DNA of 31,005 nt from CAZSAL01 sp964604825. GTDB taxonomy: Bacteria > Elusimicrobiota > Elusimicrobia > 2-01-FULL-59-12. Shown here one piece after another: positions 24,118-31,005 of the stretch. The notes under the pieces are model-generated. The model did not search any database. It was not told the DNA's origin and saw only the letters and a list, made by a program, of their open reading frames with translations. The position numbers were made by a program, and so were the translations under genes. Within the stretch, counting starts at the first letter, position 1, and each line of letters starts with the position of its first letter. The stretch lies in NCBI GenBank assembly GCA_964604825.1, contig CAZSAL010000032.1, forward strand, positions 1 to 31,005, in the 5' to 3' direction.

Positions 24118-24918
24118 TTACGATATAATTTCTCCTTCAAAAAGGTGAACAGTATCATTCGCTGAAACGATTTCAAGGCATCCCCGCTGATCTATGCCCC
24201 GGGACCTGCCGGTTATTATTCCCCCGGCAGTTTTAATACGTACGGGCTCATCCGGCCGGCTATACCGATCCCAGTAAGCCTGCCGAAACGGCTTGAATCC
24301 TTTTTTCTGAAATTTTTCATAGGCCGCTCTAAACCGTTTCAAAAAATCCGCCAGCATTTCCCCCCGGGAAAATTGCTTTACGGTAACCGTTTGAATAGAA
24401 GCAGCCCTATCCTTAATAGATTCCGGCAACACATTGAACACGTTCAAGCCAATGCCCAGAACCAACCAGTTCAAATGATCTGTTTCCCCCGACATTTCTG
24501 TCAATATTCCCCCGATTTTCTTCCACTGGCCGCGGGATTTGATCACAAGATCATTCGGCCACTTGAGCAGGGCCCTGATGCCGGCTACGGCATCAACCGT
24601 TTCCGAAAGGCAATAACCGGCAACAAGCGCTAACGGAGGCGCCTCCGCAGGGTTTATGGACGGGCGCAGTAGCATCGAAAACCACAACCCTCCTGCGGGA
24701 GATTCCCATTTTCTTTCAAACCGGCCTTTTCCTGACTCCTGATGTTCAGCAATCCAGATATTTCCTCCGGTCGCACCGCTTTCTGCCGCTTTTTTGGCTA
24801 ATTCCTGCGTGGATGCGCAGTGAAAAACATATTCCAGATGCCATTTATTCAATTTGTTTTGCCGGGCCAGCCTGTAGAGGGAAAAATCAAAAGGTGCGGC
24901 GGGATTATTTGAGGACAC
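24118..24918 (-). CDS. birA: Biotin--[acetyl-CoA-carboxylase] ligase (no HTH domain)
   Basis: Ligase that makes biotinyl-AMP and transfers biotin to the carboxyl carrier protein. Catalytic domain motifs are visible: CASTQELAK near the N-terminus, the biotinyl-AMP loop ESGKGRFERKW (a variant of the usual GRGRxGRxW), LKWPNDLVI with the catalytic-site lysine, KIGGILTEMSG and VLGIGLNV, then a C-terminal SH3-like domain containing GRSRGIDQRGCLEI. There is no N-terminal DNA-binding domain, so this is a monofunctional enzyme and not a repressor. The start is unsure: I take GTG at 24918, overlapping nadC by 14 bases; the frame also opens at a TTG at 24942. Confidence 0.9.
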   Translation of the reverse strand: MSSNNPAAPFDFSLYRLARQNKLNKWHLEYVFHCASTQELAKKAAESGATGGNIWIAEHQESGKGRFERKWESPAGGLWFSMLLRPSINPAEAPPLALVAGYCLSETVDAVAGIRALLKWPNDLVIKSRGQWKKIGGILTEMSGETDHLNWLVLGIGLNVFNVLPESIKDRAASIQTVTVKQFSRGEMLADFLKRFRAAYEKFQKKGFKPFRQAYWDRYSRPDEPVRIKTAGGIITGRSRGIDQRGCLEIVSANDTVHLFEGEIIS

Positions 24919-25756
24919 GCAGGATATCCAGGCTGCAATCAAAAGCTTTTACCGAATGCGTCAAACGCCCCATTGAAATAAAATCAGCTCCGAGACGGCC
25001 GACAACGGGGAGCTGCATGGGCTTGACTCCGCCTGAAATTTCGATTCGTGTCTGCGGGCTTTGCCGGCGTATCACTTTAATGTATTCGCGGAGCCGGGCC
25101 GGGGACCAGTTGTCCAGAAGGATTTTTGCGGGCTTCAAGATGACGGCATCCCTCAGATCTTTTTCTGTCTGAACTTCCAACTCTACGGCGCGCAGGACGG
25201 GGCGAACCGCCCTCTTCCAGTTCAGCCCCGCTAAACGGCAAATCTTCAGGTGATTTTCTTTAATCAGGATTTCCTGCGCCAGCGAAGACCGGTGATTCGT
25301 AGCTCCCCCGCAATGCACGGCATATTTTTGAAGAGTTCTCCAGCCTGGAAGCGTTTTGCGCGTATCCAGGAGGCAGGTTTTGGAAGAACCCAGCTTCCTA
25401 ACCTGGATCCGCGTAAAAGTGGCGATTCCGGAAAGGTGTTGAAGCGCGTTGAGCGCAGATCGTTCGACCCCGAGTATCGCGTGGGCGGTTCCGTGCAGCC
25501 TCGCCAGCCCATCGCCATTTTTTACGACTGTGCCGTCCGGTTTCATTATCCTGAAAACGACATGCTGGTCCAGCGCTTCAAAAAACTTGTGCGCCAGCGG
25601 CAAACCACAAACGACTCCATTTGCCTTGGCGCGGATTTCTGCTTCTATCCTCAGATCAGACGGAATAAGGAGATGTGTGGTCTTGTCGTGGTGTGCGGCG
25701 TCTTCGCGTAAAGCGGTGCGAATAAGCGTCCGGATCTCGGGTGCGTTCCAGTTCAT
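24905..25756 (-). CDS. nadC: Nicotinate-nucleotide pyrophosphorylase (quinolinate phosphoribosyltransferase)
   Basis: Enzyme of 283 residues that converts quinolinate and PRPP to nicotinate mononucleotide, CO2 and PPi in de novo NAD synthesis. Seen are ALREDAAHHDKTTHLLIP at the N-terminus, RSALNALQHLSGIAT, the substrate-binding LLDTRKTLPGWRTLQKYAVHCGGATNHR (about 140-167), ILIKENHLKI, and EISGGVKPMQLPVVGRLGADFISMGRLTHSV at the C-terminus. The usual GGGxNHR is GGATNHR here. Followed directly by birA with a short overlap, a pairing seen in many bacteria. Start ATG at 25756 with only a weak ribosome binding site. Confidence 0.96.
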   Translation of the reverse strand: MNWNAPEIRTLIRTALREDAAHHDKTTHLLIPSDLRIEAEIRAKANGVVCGLPLAHKFFEALDQHVVFRIMKPDGTVVKNGDGLARLHGTAHAILGVERSALNALQHLSGIATFTRIQVRKLGSSKTCLLDTRKTLPGWRTLQKYAVHCGGATNHRSSLAQEILIKENHLKICRLAGLNWKRAVRPVLRAVELEVQTEKDLRDAVILKPAKILLDNWSPARLREYIKVIRRQSPQTRIEISGGVKPMQLPVVGRLGADFISMGRLTHSVKAFDCSLDILRVLK

Positions 25757-25843
25757 AGGCTATATTTAACAAAATGGGGATTGATCCATTAAAGGAACAA
25801 TCCTCAAATTGTCGAAATATTATTACGAATCTGACGGACTCTC

Positions 25844-26131
25844 TTAAGTTCGCCTCACAAAAACAAACGGCAAATAAGCCACTTTGTCGTCCGGATAAAC
25901 GATCTTGCAGATATAATCGCCTGTTTCTACATCCAGGCCATTACCGTCTGTCCCAAGCCACCGGATAGGAGCGGGCATTTCATCTTTCGATTTTCTCCAG
26001 ATTGAACGCCCCGTGCGATCCAGAATGCTGACTTCATAAGCGCGCGGATCGAACTCAAACCCCGTATTACCATGGCGGGAAAAGTGGAAGGGCCTGGCTG
26101 GTTTTTGTTGAGTTATTTGGGTCTGATTCAT
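25844..26131 (-). CDS. Small FlgD-Ig-like domain protein
   Basis: Predicted 95-residue protein. Its C-terminal 60 residues look like a FlgD-type immunoglobulin-like domain: YEVSILDRTGRSIWRK, then WLGTDGNGLDVETGDYICKIVYPDDKVAYLPFVFVRR, with the typical W-G-x-D-x-x-G followed by G-x-Y. Such domains normally end long secreted or flagellar-hook-cap proteins; here the domain is almost the whole protein and no signal peptide is seen. Start: ATG at 26131 with GGAGG five bases upstream, preferred over the ORF start at 26197. It is divergent from the OmpR-type regulator gene. Function unknown. Confidence 0.7.
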   Translation of the reverse strand: MNQTQITQQKPARPFHFSRHGNTGFEFDPRAYEVSILDRTGRSIWRKSKDEMPAPIRWLGTDGNGLDVETGDYICKIVYPDDKVAYLPFVFVRRT

Positions 26132-26360
26132 GTTGGCCTCCGCGTCATGTTTAGCCGCATTAACCCCGAAAGTCAATATTTTTTTGACATTACACAAATA
26201 GCTTCATTTTTAAGATCGAATTTGATGGTACTTCTAAAGTATTGTTAATCAGCCAATTTTATCCAAACACCGAAATATATTGCATGTTAAAAAAACGTCT
26301 GATATACTCGGGACCGGAAGCAATCTTTTTCACCAAAAAGGAAAGCGAACGGGAGCCGAC

Positions 26361-27098
26361 ATGAATCCGACAGTGCTTGTTGTGGAAGATGATCCGGAGG
26401 TCCGAAGTTTAGTCGAATACGCTCTGCAAAAAGAGAAATTTACAGTGCATGTTGCCGAAAACGGCAAGCGGGCGCTTGAAATGCTGGATCAGACTACGCC
26501 CGATGTCATGACTCTTGATTTGATGCTTCCTGACATTCACGGGCTGGAGTGCTGCAAGAAGCTGCGCGCAGATCCAAGGTTCCAGGCGGTGTCAGTCCTC
26601 ATGCTTACGGCTCTTGACAGTATTGATGATATCGTTAAAGGATTTGAGGTAGGAGCGGATGATTACCTGGTGAAGCCTTTCCAGCTCCCGGAGCTGCTGG
26701 CACGGATCAAGGCTCTCCTGCGCCGCAGACATATCGGACGATTTGAACGCATGGCCGCAAGCGCAGGCGGCACCGCAGTTGATCTTGCCCACCACAGGGT
26801 TACCATGAATGGCGCTCCCGTAGAAACGCTTACCTATAAGGAAATGGAATTGCTTTTCGTGCTTTTGCGCAAAAGTCCGAAAGTTGTCCGCAGGTCGTTT
26901 CTTCTTCAGCGGCTGTGGGGCCGGCAGGATTCACGAGCGCTTGATGTGCATATACTGCATTTGCGTCAAAAACTTGGGACTACGGGCGGCGAACAGATAC
27001 TTACCGTTCCCGGCCAGGGCTATAAATTCGTACCCATGCTTTTAAGCGAGCCCCCCGCCTCGCCATCTGCGAGCACGGCGCCCGCCAAAACAGCATAA
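26361..27098 (+). CDS. OmpR/PhoB-family response regulator
   Basis: Two-domain transcription regulator of 245 residues. The receiver domain (2-120) has the acidic pair E9/D10/D11, phospho-acceptor D53 (MTLDLMLPD), T83 and K105. The winged-helix output domain (about 140-228) has the pattern LTYKEMELLFVLLRKSPKVVRRSFLLQRLWG and LDVHILHLRQKLG, ending VPGQGYKF. A Pro/Ala/Ser tail follows. Start: ATG at 26361 with GGGAG six bases upstream; the frame is open back to 26280, but that part is not protein-like. No kinase is adjacent on the same strand; it converges on the REC-FIST-kinase cassette. Target genes are unknown. Confidence 0.93.
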   Translation: MNPTVLVVEDDPEVRSLVEYALQKEKFTVHVAENGKRALEMLDQTTPDVMTLDLMLPDIHGLECCKKLRADPRFQAVSVLMLTALDSIDDIVKGFEVGADDYLVKPFQLPELLARIKALLRRRHIGRFERMAASAGGTAVDLAHHRVTMNGAPVETLTYKEMELLFVLLRKSPKVVRRSFLLQRLWGRQDSRALDVHILHLRQKLGTTGGEQILTVPGQGYKFVPMLLSEPPASPSASTAPAKTA

Positions 27099-27118
27099 CC
27101 CCCAAAGACAATTCAACA

Positions 27119-27143
27119 TCCGACGCGTTGCTTATGCGCCGGA
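27119..27143. terminator. Weak hairpin between convergent regulator genes
   Basis: Arms TCCG.CGC and GCG.CGGA with one mismatch and a loop of nine bases, in the 65-base gap between two convergent genes. There is no good T-tract on the plus strand, so its role as terminator is uncertain. Confidence 0.25.
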
Positions 27144-27163
27144 CATTCACCGTTAAACTGATT

Positions 27164-27538
27164 TTATTGTTTGTTAGCGGCTAACAGCGAATTGATTTCT
27201 TCGATAAGAAATACAGGATCGCAGGGTTTGGCTATAAAACGGCTGGCTCCCAGCTCCATTCCTTTTTTGCGATCGACGGACTGAGCGTAAGCTGTCAGAA
27301 TAATTATCGGGATCGATTTGGTTTTTTCATTCCCCTTCATTCGGCGGCAGACCTCCCAACCGTCCATCCTTGGCATGCCGATGTCCAAGATCATCAGTTC
27401 GGGATGTTCTTTTACCACCACATCAAGCGCTTCGACGCCGTTTGAAGCGGTCACGACCTGAAAGCCGCTGAACTCAAGGCTGTCCTTGAGGATCATGACA
27501 ATATTTTCTTCGTCGTCGACAACCAGGATCTTTGCCAT
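27164..27538 (-). CDS. Single-domain (CheY-like) response regulator
   Basis: Receiver domain only, 124 residues: D8/D9 acidic pair, phospho-acceptor D52 in LDIGMPRMDG, T82 and K104 (FIAKPCDP). With no output domain it must act by protein contact, as a phosphate sink or a phosphorelay step. It is the third gene of a kinase-FIST-REC cassette, 13 bases after the FIST gene, and so the likely partner of that kinase. Alternatively it may signal to another protein elsewhere. Confidence 0.93.
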   Translation of the reverse strand: MAKILVVDDEENIVMILKDSLEFSGFQVVTASNGVEALDVVVKEHPELMILDIGMPRMDGWEVCRRMKGNEKTKSIPIIILTAYAQSVDRKKGMELGASRFIAKPCDPVFLIEEINSLLAANKQ

Positions 27539-27551
27539 TAGGGAATTCTCT

Positions 27552-28742
27552 TTACCCGCCCAGTCCCACTACGACAACGGATTCATTATGATAAATATTT
27601 TTAATAATTTCCTGTCCATTTTGTTTTACCCGGACGGGAGCATGTTCCCCATATCCGTAAAAACCGCCCAGCCTTATTCCGCTACCTCCCAAGGCATTAC
27701 GAATCACGTCTATCTCCCCCTGGAATTCACTCCCCAGCATCTTCTGCCGGCCAACGCTGCAGAACACCAGGGCGCCTTTCAGCCTGTCGCGCCCCGCCAT
27801 TTCCGCGGCATCCCGGGCGGCCCTATCCGCCGCCTGCAGCGCGGATTCCCGCGAAGCGAACATCAAATAGACTTCGCTGCCTTCAGGGATGCCTGCAGAG
27901 CACAGAAGGGAACCGTCAGTGCCGACTTTTATGGCCTGCCTCAAAATGTGTTCCGGGAATCCCTGCAGGTAAATTCCCAATGGATAAGTTGACGCCAGGT
28001 GCGGAAAGGGTTCGCTCTTATCCATATCCTCGTACCGGATACCGAGATAATCTTCATAAATGAAAATGGCAGGCCTGCCATCCAGTTCCATAACTGTCCG
28101 GCCAAGCGCTTTTGTCACGCGAAACGGCCTGCCAACCGGTTCCCAACCATGGCGTATTCCAATGCCTGCGGAAAATTCTCCGGCCAGAGCCGCGCCTACA
28201 ACGGCGTCGCTCAGAATTTTTCCGTTACAAAACTGAAAACATCTTTGAAACAGGAAATCGTCTCCAGACGCGGCCCCGGCTAAAGGAACACCGGGGCTAA
28301 GCCGTTTCTGGAGTCCTGCAACAATTTCTTCAGCGGATCCGGAAATGCCGTCCGGGAACATCAAAACCAGCCTGGGCGTGCCTGCCGATTTCAGAGCCTT
28401 ACCAAGTTCTTCTCCCGCAGCTTCCGGATCAACCGAGATTCCCATGCCGGCCCCGACTGAAGCGAAGCCGTGGTCGATTTTGAAACCTACGACGGTAACC
28501 GACCGCCTCACAGGTCCAGAGGTATTGATTCCACCGGCGTCGGTGCAGCCCGCGAGAGGCGCCCCTTCGGTCACAGACATGATGCCGTTAAGCAGGCGCG
28601 CATCCGCAAACCTAAGAGAAGCGAAGACAAGGGTCAAATGAGGAATAGCCCCAAGCTGCTGCGCCATAAGCTGGGCGGCCTCCTGCCCGGCCAGATAAAC
28701 ATTGGCGCTGGAACTTGTTCCTACAGCCATTTCGATTGACAT
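27552..28742 (-). CDS. Stand-alone FIST sensory domain protein
   Basis: Protein of 396 residues consisting of FIST N and FIST C domains. Seen are the N-terminal GTSSSANVYLAGQEAAQ, the repeated PLAGCTDAGGI and PLAGAASGDDF beta-strand signatures, the VVGAALAGEFSAGIGIRHGWEPVG turn into the C-terminal half, and GALVFCSVGRQKMLG plus IRLGGFYGYGEHAP near the end. FIST domains are predicted intracellular small-ligand sensors, possibly for amino acids, usually fused to kinases, GGDEF or chemotaxis receptors. Here the domain is free-standing, no membrane segment is seen, and it lies between a GAF kinase and a receiver protein, each 13 bases away. The role as sensor input to that kinase is inferred. Confidence 0.88.
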   Translation of the reverse strand: MSIEMAVGTSSSANVYLAGQEAAQLMAQQLGAIPHLTLVFASLRFADARLLNGIMSVTEGAPLAGCTDAGGINTSGPVRRSVTVVGFKIDHGFASVGAGMGISVDPEAAGEELGKALKSAGTPRLVLMFPDGISGSAEEIVAGLQKRLSPGVPLAGAASGDDFLFQRCFQFCNGKILSDAVVGAALAGEFSAGIGIRHGWEPVGRPFRVTKALGRTVMELDGRPAIFIYEDYLGIRYEDMDKSEPFPHLASTYPLGIYLQGFPEHILRQAIKVGTDGSLLCSAGIPEGSEVYLMFASRESALQAADRAARDAAEMAGRDRLKGALVFCSVGRQKMLGSEFQGEIDVIRNALGGSGIRLGGFYGYGEHAPVRVKQNGQEIIKNIYHNESVVVVGLGG

Positions 28743-28755
28743 TAATTATTTACCC

Positions 28756-30165
28756 TTAAGCGGATTTCAGGGACGGGACCTGTTGTCCTTTATCGAGATT
28801 GAACGGGAGGGTGAAAATGAAGCAGCTTCCCTGGCCCTCTTCGCTTTCCGCCCAGATCCGGCCGCCATGGAGATTCAGCAGCCCACGGCATATAGGCAGT
28901 CCCAGACCTGTACCCGGATTTTTCCGGTTGACGTCGATGTCTATCCTGTAGAATTTTTCGAAGATTTTTTCCAGATGCCCAAAGGGAATCCCCTGCCCCT
29001 GATCGCGCACTTCAACGATCACCCCGTCCCTGTACCGCCTGCCGCGCACAGACACTACGCCGTACGGCGGCGAATAACGCAGCGCATTGCTCACGAGATT
29101 CACCAGAACCTGTTCAAGCTTGTCCACGTCCGCATTGATCTGCGGAAAATCATTCGGGAAATCCATGACAAGCTGTACATTCCCGGCATTTGCCGCCAGC
29201 GCTGAGAATACCTGCTGGGTTACGGCAGGCAGCTTTACCGGTTTCCAGACTATTTCCTGCCGGCCGGATTCGATTTTTGAGATATCCAGAAGTTCCGTTA
29301 TCAGGCGCGTCAGCCGGTCGGTCTCGCTGTTAAGGATATTCAGGTACAGCAATCGCTTATCCTCGGGAATATCATGGTTGTATTGAAGCAGCGTGGCGAC
29401 AAAACCTTTGATTGCCGTCAGCGGGGTGCGCAGTTCGTGCGAAACCAGGGATACAAAATTTGATTTTTCGTTATCCAGATCCTTCAACTGCTCATTCGCC
29501 TGGACCAGGTCCCTGGTCCGCTCCCTTACATTTTCCTCGAGGGTCAGATTAGCCCTGCCCAAAGCTTCGTAAAGCCGGGAATTCTCAATGGCCGTGGATG
29601 CCTGGTAGGCGTACATGCCGAAAAAGCTTCTCTCAGCCTGGGTCAGGCGCAGCGCCGCGGAAATATGCCCGGCCATAATCAGGCCGATTAGGTCAGATTT
29701 GATCCGGATCGGCAAAAGGATCATGGATTCCACGGACATTTTCTGCATGAACTCGCGCCATTCCGGCGAGGCCACCGTCATGTTCTGCACGGAAAATTCT
29801 TCCCGGCCCACCGTTGAATCATTCAAAACGCCGCCCAGGTGATCGAGGAAATATAAAAATTCCCGCGCGCTGAACCCGGCATAGGCGCTCTGGATTACCT
29901 TTGCCCCCTGCCTGTCCAGAAGGATAACGCCGCTTTTTTCAAAATCCAGATCGCGCACCATGGATTCCGCCAGCGCGTTCAATATAACTTCCATGTCGAA
30001 TGATGAGGTGATAAGCATGCCTACGCGGTGCAGGGCATGCAGGAGCTGGAGCTGCCGCTCCAGGCTCTCATTGGAGCGCCGCAGCTGAAGGTCGGTACGG
30101 ATCAGCGCATGAGCCGTGCTATCAAGCTGTTTACGCGCGGAAATGAGCTCGTTTTCCATATTCAT
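28756..30165 (-). CDS. Soluble GAF-domain sensor histidine kinase
   Basis: Kinase of 469 residues with no membrane segment. An N-terminal coiled coil (about 5-45) leads to a GAF domain (about 45-198), a second coiled coil (200-235), a HisKA domain with the phospho-accepting His in FVSLVSHELRTPLTA (H243), and an ATPase domain with N box NLVSNALRYSPP (N360), G1 VRDQGQGIP, F box EKIFEKFYRI and G2 GTGLGLPI. It senses an internal signal through GAF or through partners. First gene of the kinase-FIST-REC cassette. The ATG at 30165 lacks a good Shine-Dalgarno; an ATG two codons later is equally possible. Confidence 0.95.
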   Translation of the reverse strand: MNMENELISARKQLDSTAHALIRTDLQLRRSNESLERQLQLLHALHRVGMLITSSFDMEVILNALAESMVRDLDFEKSGVILLDRQGAKVIQSAYAGFSAREFLYFLDHLGGVLNDSTVGREEFSVQNMTVASPEWREFMQKMSVESMILLPIRIKSDLIGLIMAGHISAALRLTQAERSFFGMYAYQASTAIENSRLYEALGRANLTLEENVRERTRDLVQANEQLKDLDNEKSNFVSLVSHELRTPLTAIKGFVATLLQYNHDIPEDKRLLYLNILNSETDRLTRLITELLDISKIESGRQEIVWKPVKLPAVTQQVFSALAANAGNVQLVMDFPNDFPQINADVDKLEQVLVNLVSNALRYSPPYGVVSVRGRRYRDGVIVEVRDQGQGIPFGHLEKIFEKFYRIDIDVNRKNPGTGLGLPICRGLLNLHGGRIWAESEEGQGSCFIFTLPFNLDKGQQVPSLKSA

Positions 30166-30179
30166 GAATACGGGCTGAG

Positions 30180-30206
30180 TTTATAGACAATAAGACGCGA
30201 TTTCAA
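30180..30206 (-). promoter_or_regulatory. Candidate promoter of the kinase-FIST-REC cassette
   Basis: TTGAAA (30201-30206) and TATAAA (30180-30185) on the minus strand, with a short spacer of 15 bases. An alternative -35, GCATTG, would give 18. It is close to the kinase ATG. Weak, motif-only evidence. Confidence 0.3.
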
Positions 30207-30264
30207 TGCCTATTAAGAAACAAAATGAAAATTTACAAGAGTTAAAAAACGGCGTGTAGAGGTA

Positions 30265-30651
30265 TTATTTCAGTTTCTTGATGTGAGCGCGGAGCCAGCA
30301 GGAAGTGCGGGCGATGTCCGCCTTGCCAGAAGCGTGCTGAAGGGCGAAACGAACCAAACCGCCTGAGGGAACTTCCAGAGCATGGCCGTTCATCCCCAGG
30401 AAAACAGCCATTACAGTCACGGCCGTTCGTTTGTTGCCGTCAACAAATGGATGGTTCTTAATCAGTGAACACAAAAGCGCAGCGGCTTTGTCTTCGAGCG
30501 TTGGATAAAGGTCTTTTCCCGCAAAACTCTGCCGCGGCTGCGCTGCCGCGGATTCCATCAGCCCCAGGTCGCGAACCCCGTGCAATCCGCCCGTTTCCTC
30601 AATCACGGCAGAATGAATAAAGAGAATCTCAGCGGAAGTCAGATACTGCAT
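30265..30651 (-). CDS. doc: Doc-family (death-on-curing) toxin, Fic fold
   Basis: Protein of 128 residues with the Doc core motif HPFVDGNKRT (about residues 66-75). It matches the Doc form (NKR) and not the canonical AMPylating Fic form (GNGR). In the P1 phage Doc family this core transfers phosphate to EF-Tu and stops translation. Other family marks are the opening YLTSAEILFIHSAVIEETGG and RDLGLMESAAAQPRQSFAGKDLYPT. The ATG overlaps the antitoxin stop as TAATG, so the two are co-translated, antitoxin first. The catalytic motif looks intact. Activity is inferred from the family. Confidence 0.92.
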   Translation of the reverse strand: MQYLTSAEILFIHSAVIEETGGLHGVRDLGLMESAAAQPRQSFAGKDLYPTLEDKAAALLCSLIKNHPFVDGNKRTAVTVMAVFLGMNGHALEVPSGGLVRFALQHASGKADIARTSCWLRAHIKKLK

Positions 30652-30890
30652 TATTTGGCCAGTTCTTTGAGCACATCCCGGTAATGGTCGATGAACGATG
30701 TGGTAAGACGCGCCACCCGGTCGGAAACCTGACCGGCTGGTTTCTTCAAGGGCTTGATCACGATTTCCTGCTCCTCCGGCAGATAAGTAACCACTACCTT
30801 ATCGCCGATCATGATCCCCATCTCTTTCAAGGTTTGTTTGGGAAGAGTCACCGCAGCGGAATCGCCCACGCGCAGCACTTTATTTACCAT
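30651..30890 (-). CDS. AbrB/MazE-like antitoxin
   Basis: Protein of 79 residues. Residues 1-48 form a swapped-hairpin AbrB/MazE DNA-binding domain (VLRVGDSAAVTLPKQTLKEMG, IGDKVVVTYLPEEQEIVIKPL). Residues 50-79 (SDRVARLTTSFIDHYRDVLKELAK) are a helical tail suited to binding the toxin. It should neutralise Doc and repress the operon at the palindrome just upstream. P1 Doc pairs with the unrelated Phd antitoxin, so this is an AbrB-Doc combination. ATG at 30890 with GGAGG five bases upstream. Confidence 0.88.
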   Translation of the reverse strand: MVNKVLRVGDSAAVTLPKQTLKEMGIMIGDKVVVTYLPEEQEIVIKPLKKPAGQVSDRVARLTTSFIDHYRDVLKELAK

Positions 30891-30905
30891 ATCAACCTCC
30901 CTGTG

Positions 30906-30930
30906 CGTATTATAATAGTATTATAATACG
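30906..30930. promoter_or_regulatory. 25-bp palindromic operator of the toxin-antitoxin pair
   Basis: Perfect 12-base arms (CGTATTATAATA and its complement) around one central base. Each arm contains TATAAT, so the -10 of the leftward promoter (30920-30925) lies inside the operator. Its 3' edge is 16 bases before the antitoxin ATG. Very likely the binding site for autorepression by the antitoxin. Confidence 0.75.
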
Positions 30931-30948
30931 TCTTCTGCACCCCCGCAA
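30920..30948 (-). promoter_or_regulatory. Promoter of the AbrB-Doc operon
   Basis: Minus-strand -10 TATAAT (30920-30925) inside the palindrome, with a -35 TTGCGG (30943-30948) 17 bases upstream. Repressor bound to the palindrome would cover the -10 and the start point (near 30913). Confidence 0.6.
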
Positions 30949-31005
30949 TGGAATCTCTTTAGTTGAGCGGCGAGATCGACGGAACCCGTTAACTGCCTCA
31001 CCCCC

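Noticed and set aside
26148..26176. Promoter TTGACT-17-TAAACA for the FlgD-Ig-like gene
   Set aside because: The start point would fall on the Shine-Dalgarno sequence, leaving almost no leader; geometry is unlikely.
1..31005. CRISPR arrays, tRNAs, insertion sequences
   Set aside because: No regularly spaced repeats, no tRNA-like cloverleaf in the short intergenic gaps and no transposase-like protein were seen.

Overview
The window reads as chromosomal DNA of a diderm (Gram-negative type) bacterium with a respiratory chain. It carries nuo genes, two quinone-biosynthesis genes, RseP, undecaprenyl and isoprenoid enzymes, an AsmA/DUF748-like envelope protein and a DUF4142 protein. The gene order rpsB-tsf-pyrH-frr-uppS-cdsA-dxr-rseP-proS is widespread. 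A short bacterial histone-fold gene and a reduced Complex I operon would suit a deep-branching candidate lineage such as Omnitrophota or Elusimicrobiota, but that assignment is a low-confidence inference. No tRNA, rRNA, CRISPR array, insertion sequence or phage gene was seen.

Layout. (1) 156-4197 is a loose envelope/stress group on both strands: acyl-lipid desaturase, DUF748 protein, DUF4142 protein, a doubtful small ORF and an HdeD-family membrane protein. (2) 4313-12610, minus strand, is a tightly packed operon from rpsB to proS. It is preceded by an extended -10 promoter and a terminator-like hairpin that would form the extreme 5' end of the mRNA. (3) 12761-25756, minus strand, is nadC-birA-histone-ubiE-nuoABCDHJKLMN-ispB. 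The histone gene has its own promoter and an excellent Shine-Dalgarno sequence, and it overlaps ubiE. The nuo operon lacks nuoE, nuoF, nuoG and nuoI. (4) 25844-30165 is a signalling block: a small FlgD-Ig-like protein, an OmpR-type regulator on the plus strand, and converging on it a minus-strand cassette of GAF histidine kinase, stand-alone FIST protein and single-domain response regulator. (5) 30265-30930 is a toxin-antitoxin pair, an AbrB/MazE-like antitoxin with a Doc toxin, behind a perfect palindrome that contains the promoter -10.

How the genes fit together. UbiE finishes the quinone head group and the IspB-type synthase makes its prenyl tail; the two genes flank the quinone-reducing membrane complex they serve. 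The rpsB operon couples translation (S2, EF-Ts, RRF, ProRS) with UMP kinase and lipid/isoprenoid envelope synthesis (UppS, CdsA, Dxr, RseP).

Most notable: (a) a 60-residue bacterial histone-fold protein ahead of ubiE-nuo; (b) a Complex I operon with no NADH module and no NuoI; (c) a kinase-FIST-REC cassette in which the FIST sensor is a separate protein; (d) an AbrB-Doc toxin-antitoxin pair with a 25-bp operator over its promoter; (e) hairpins at the 5' end of rpsB and between nuoL and nuoM.
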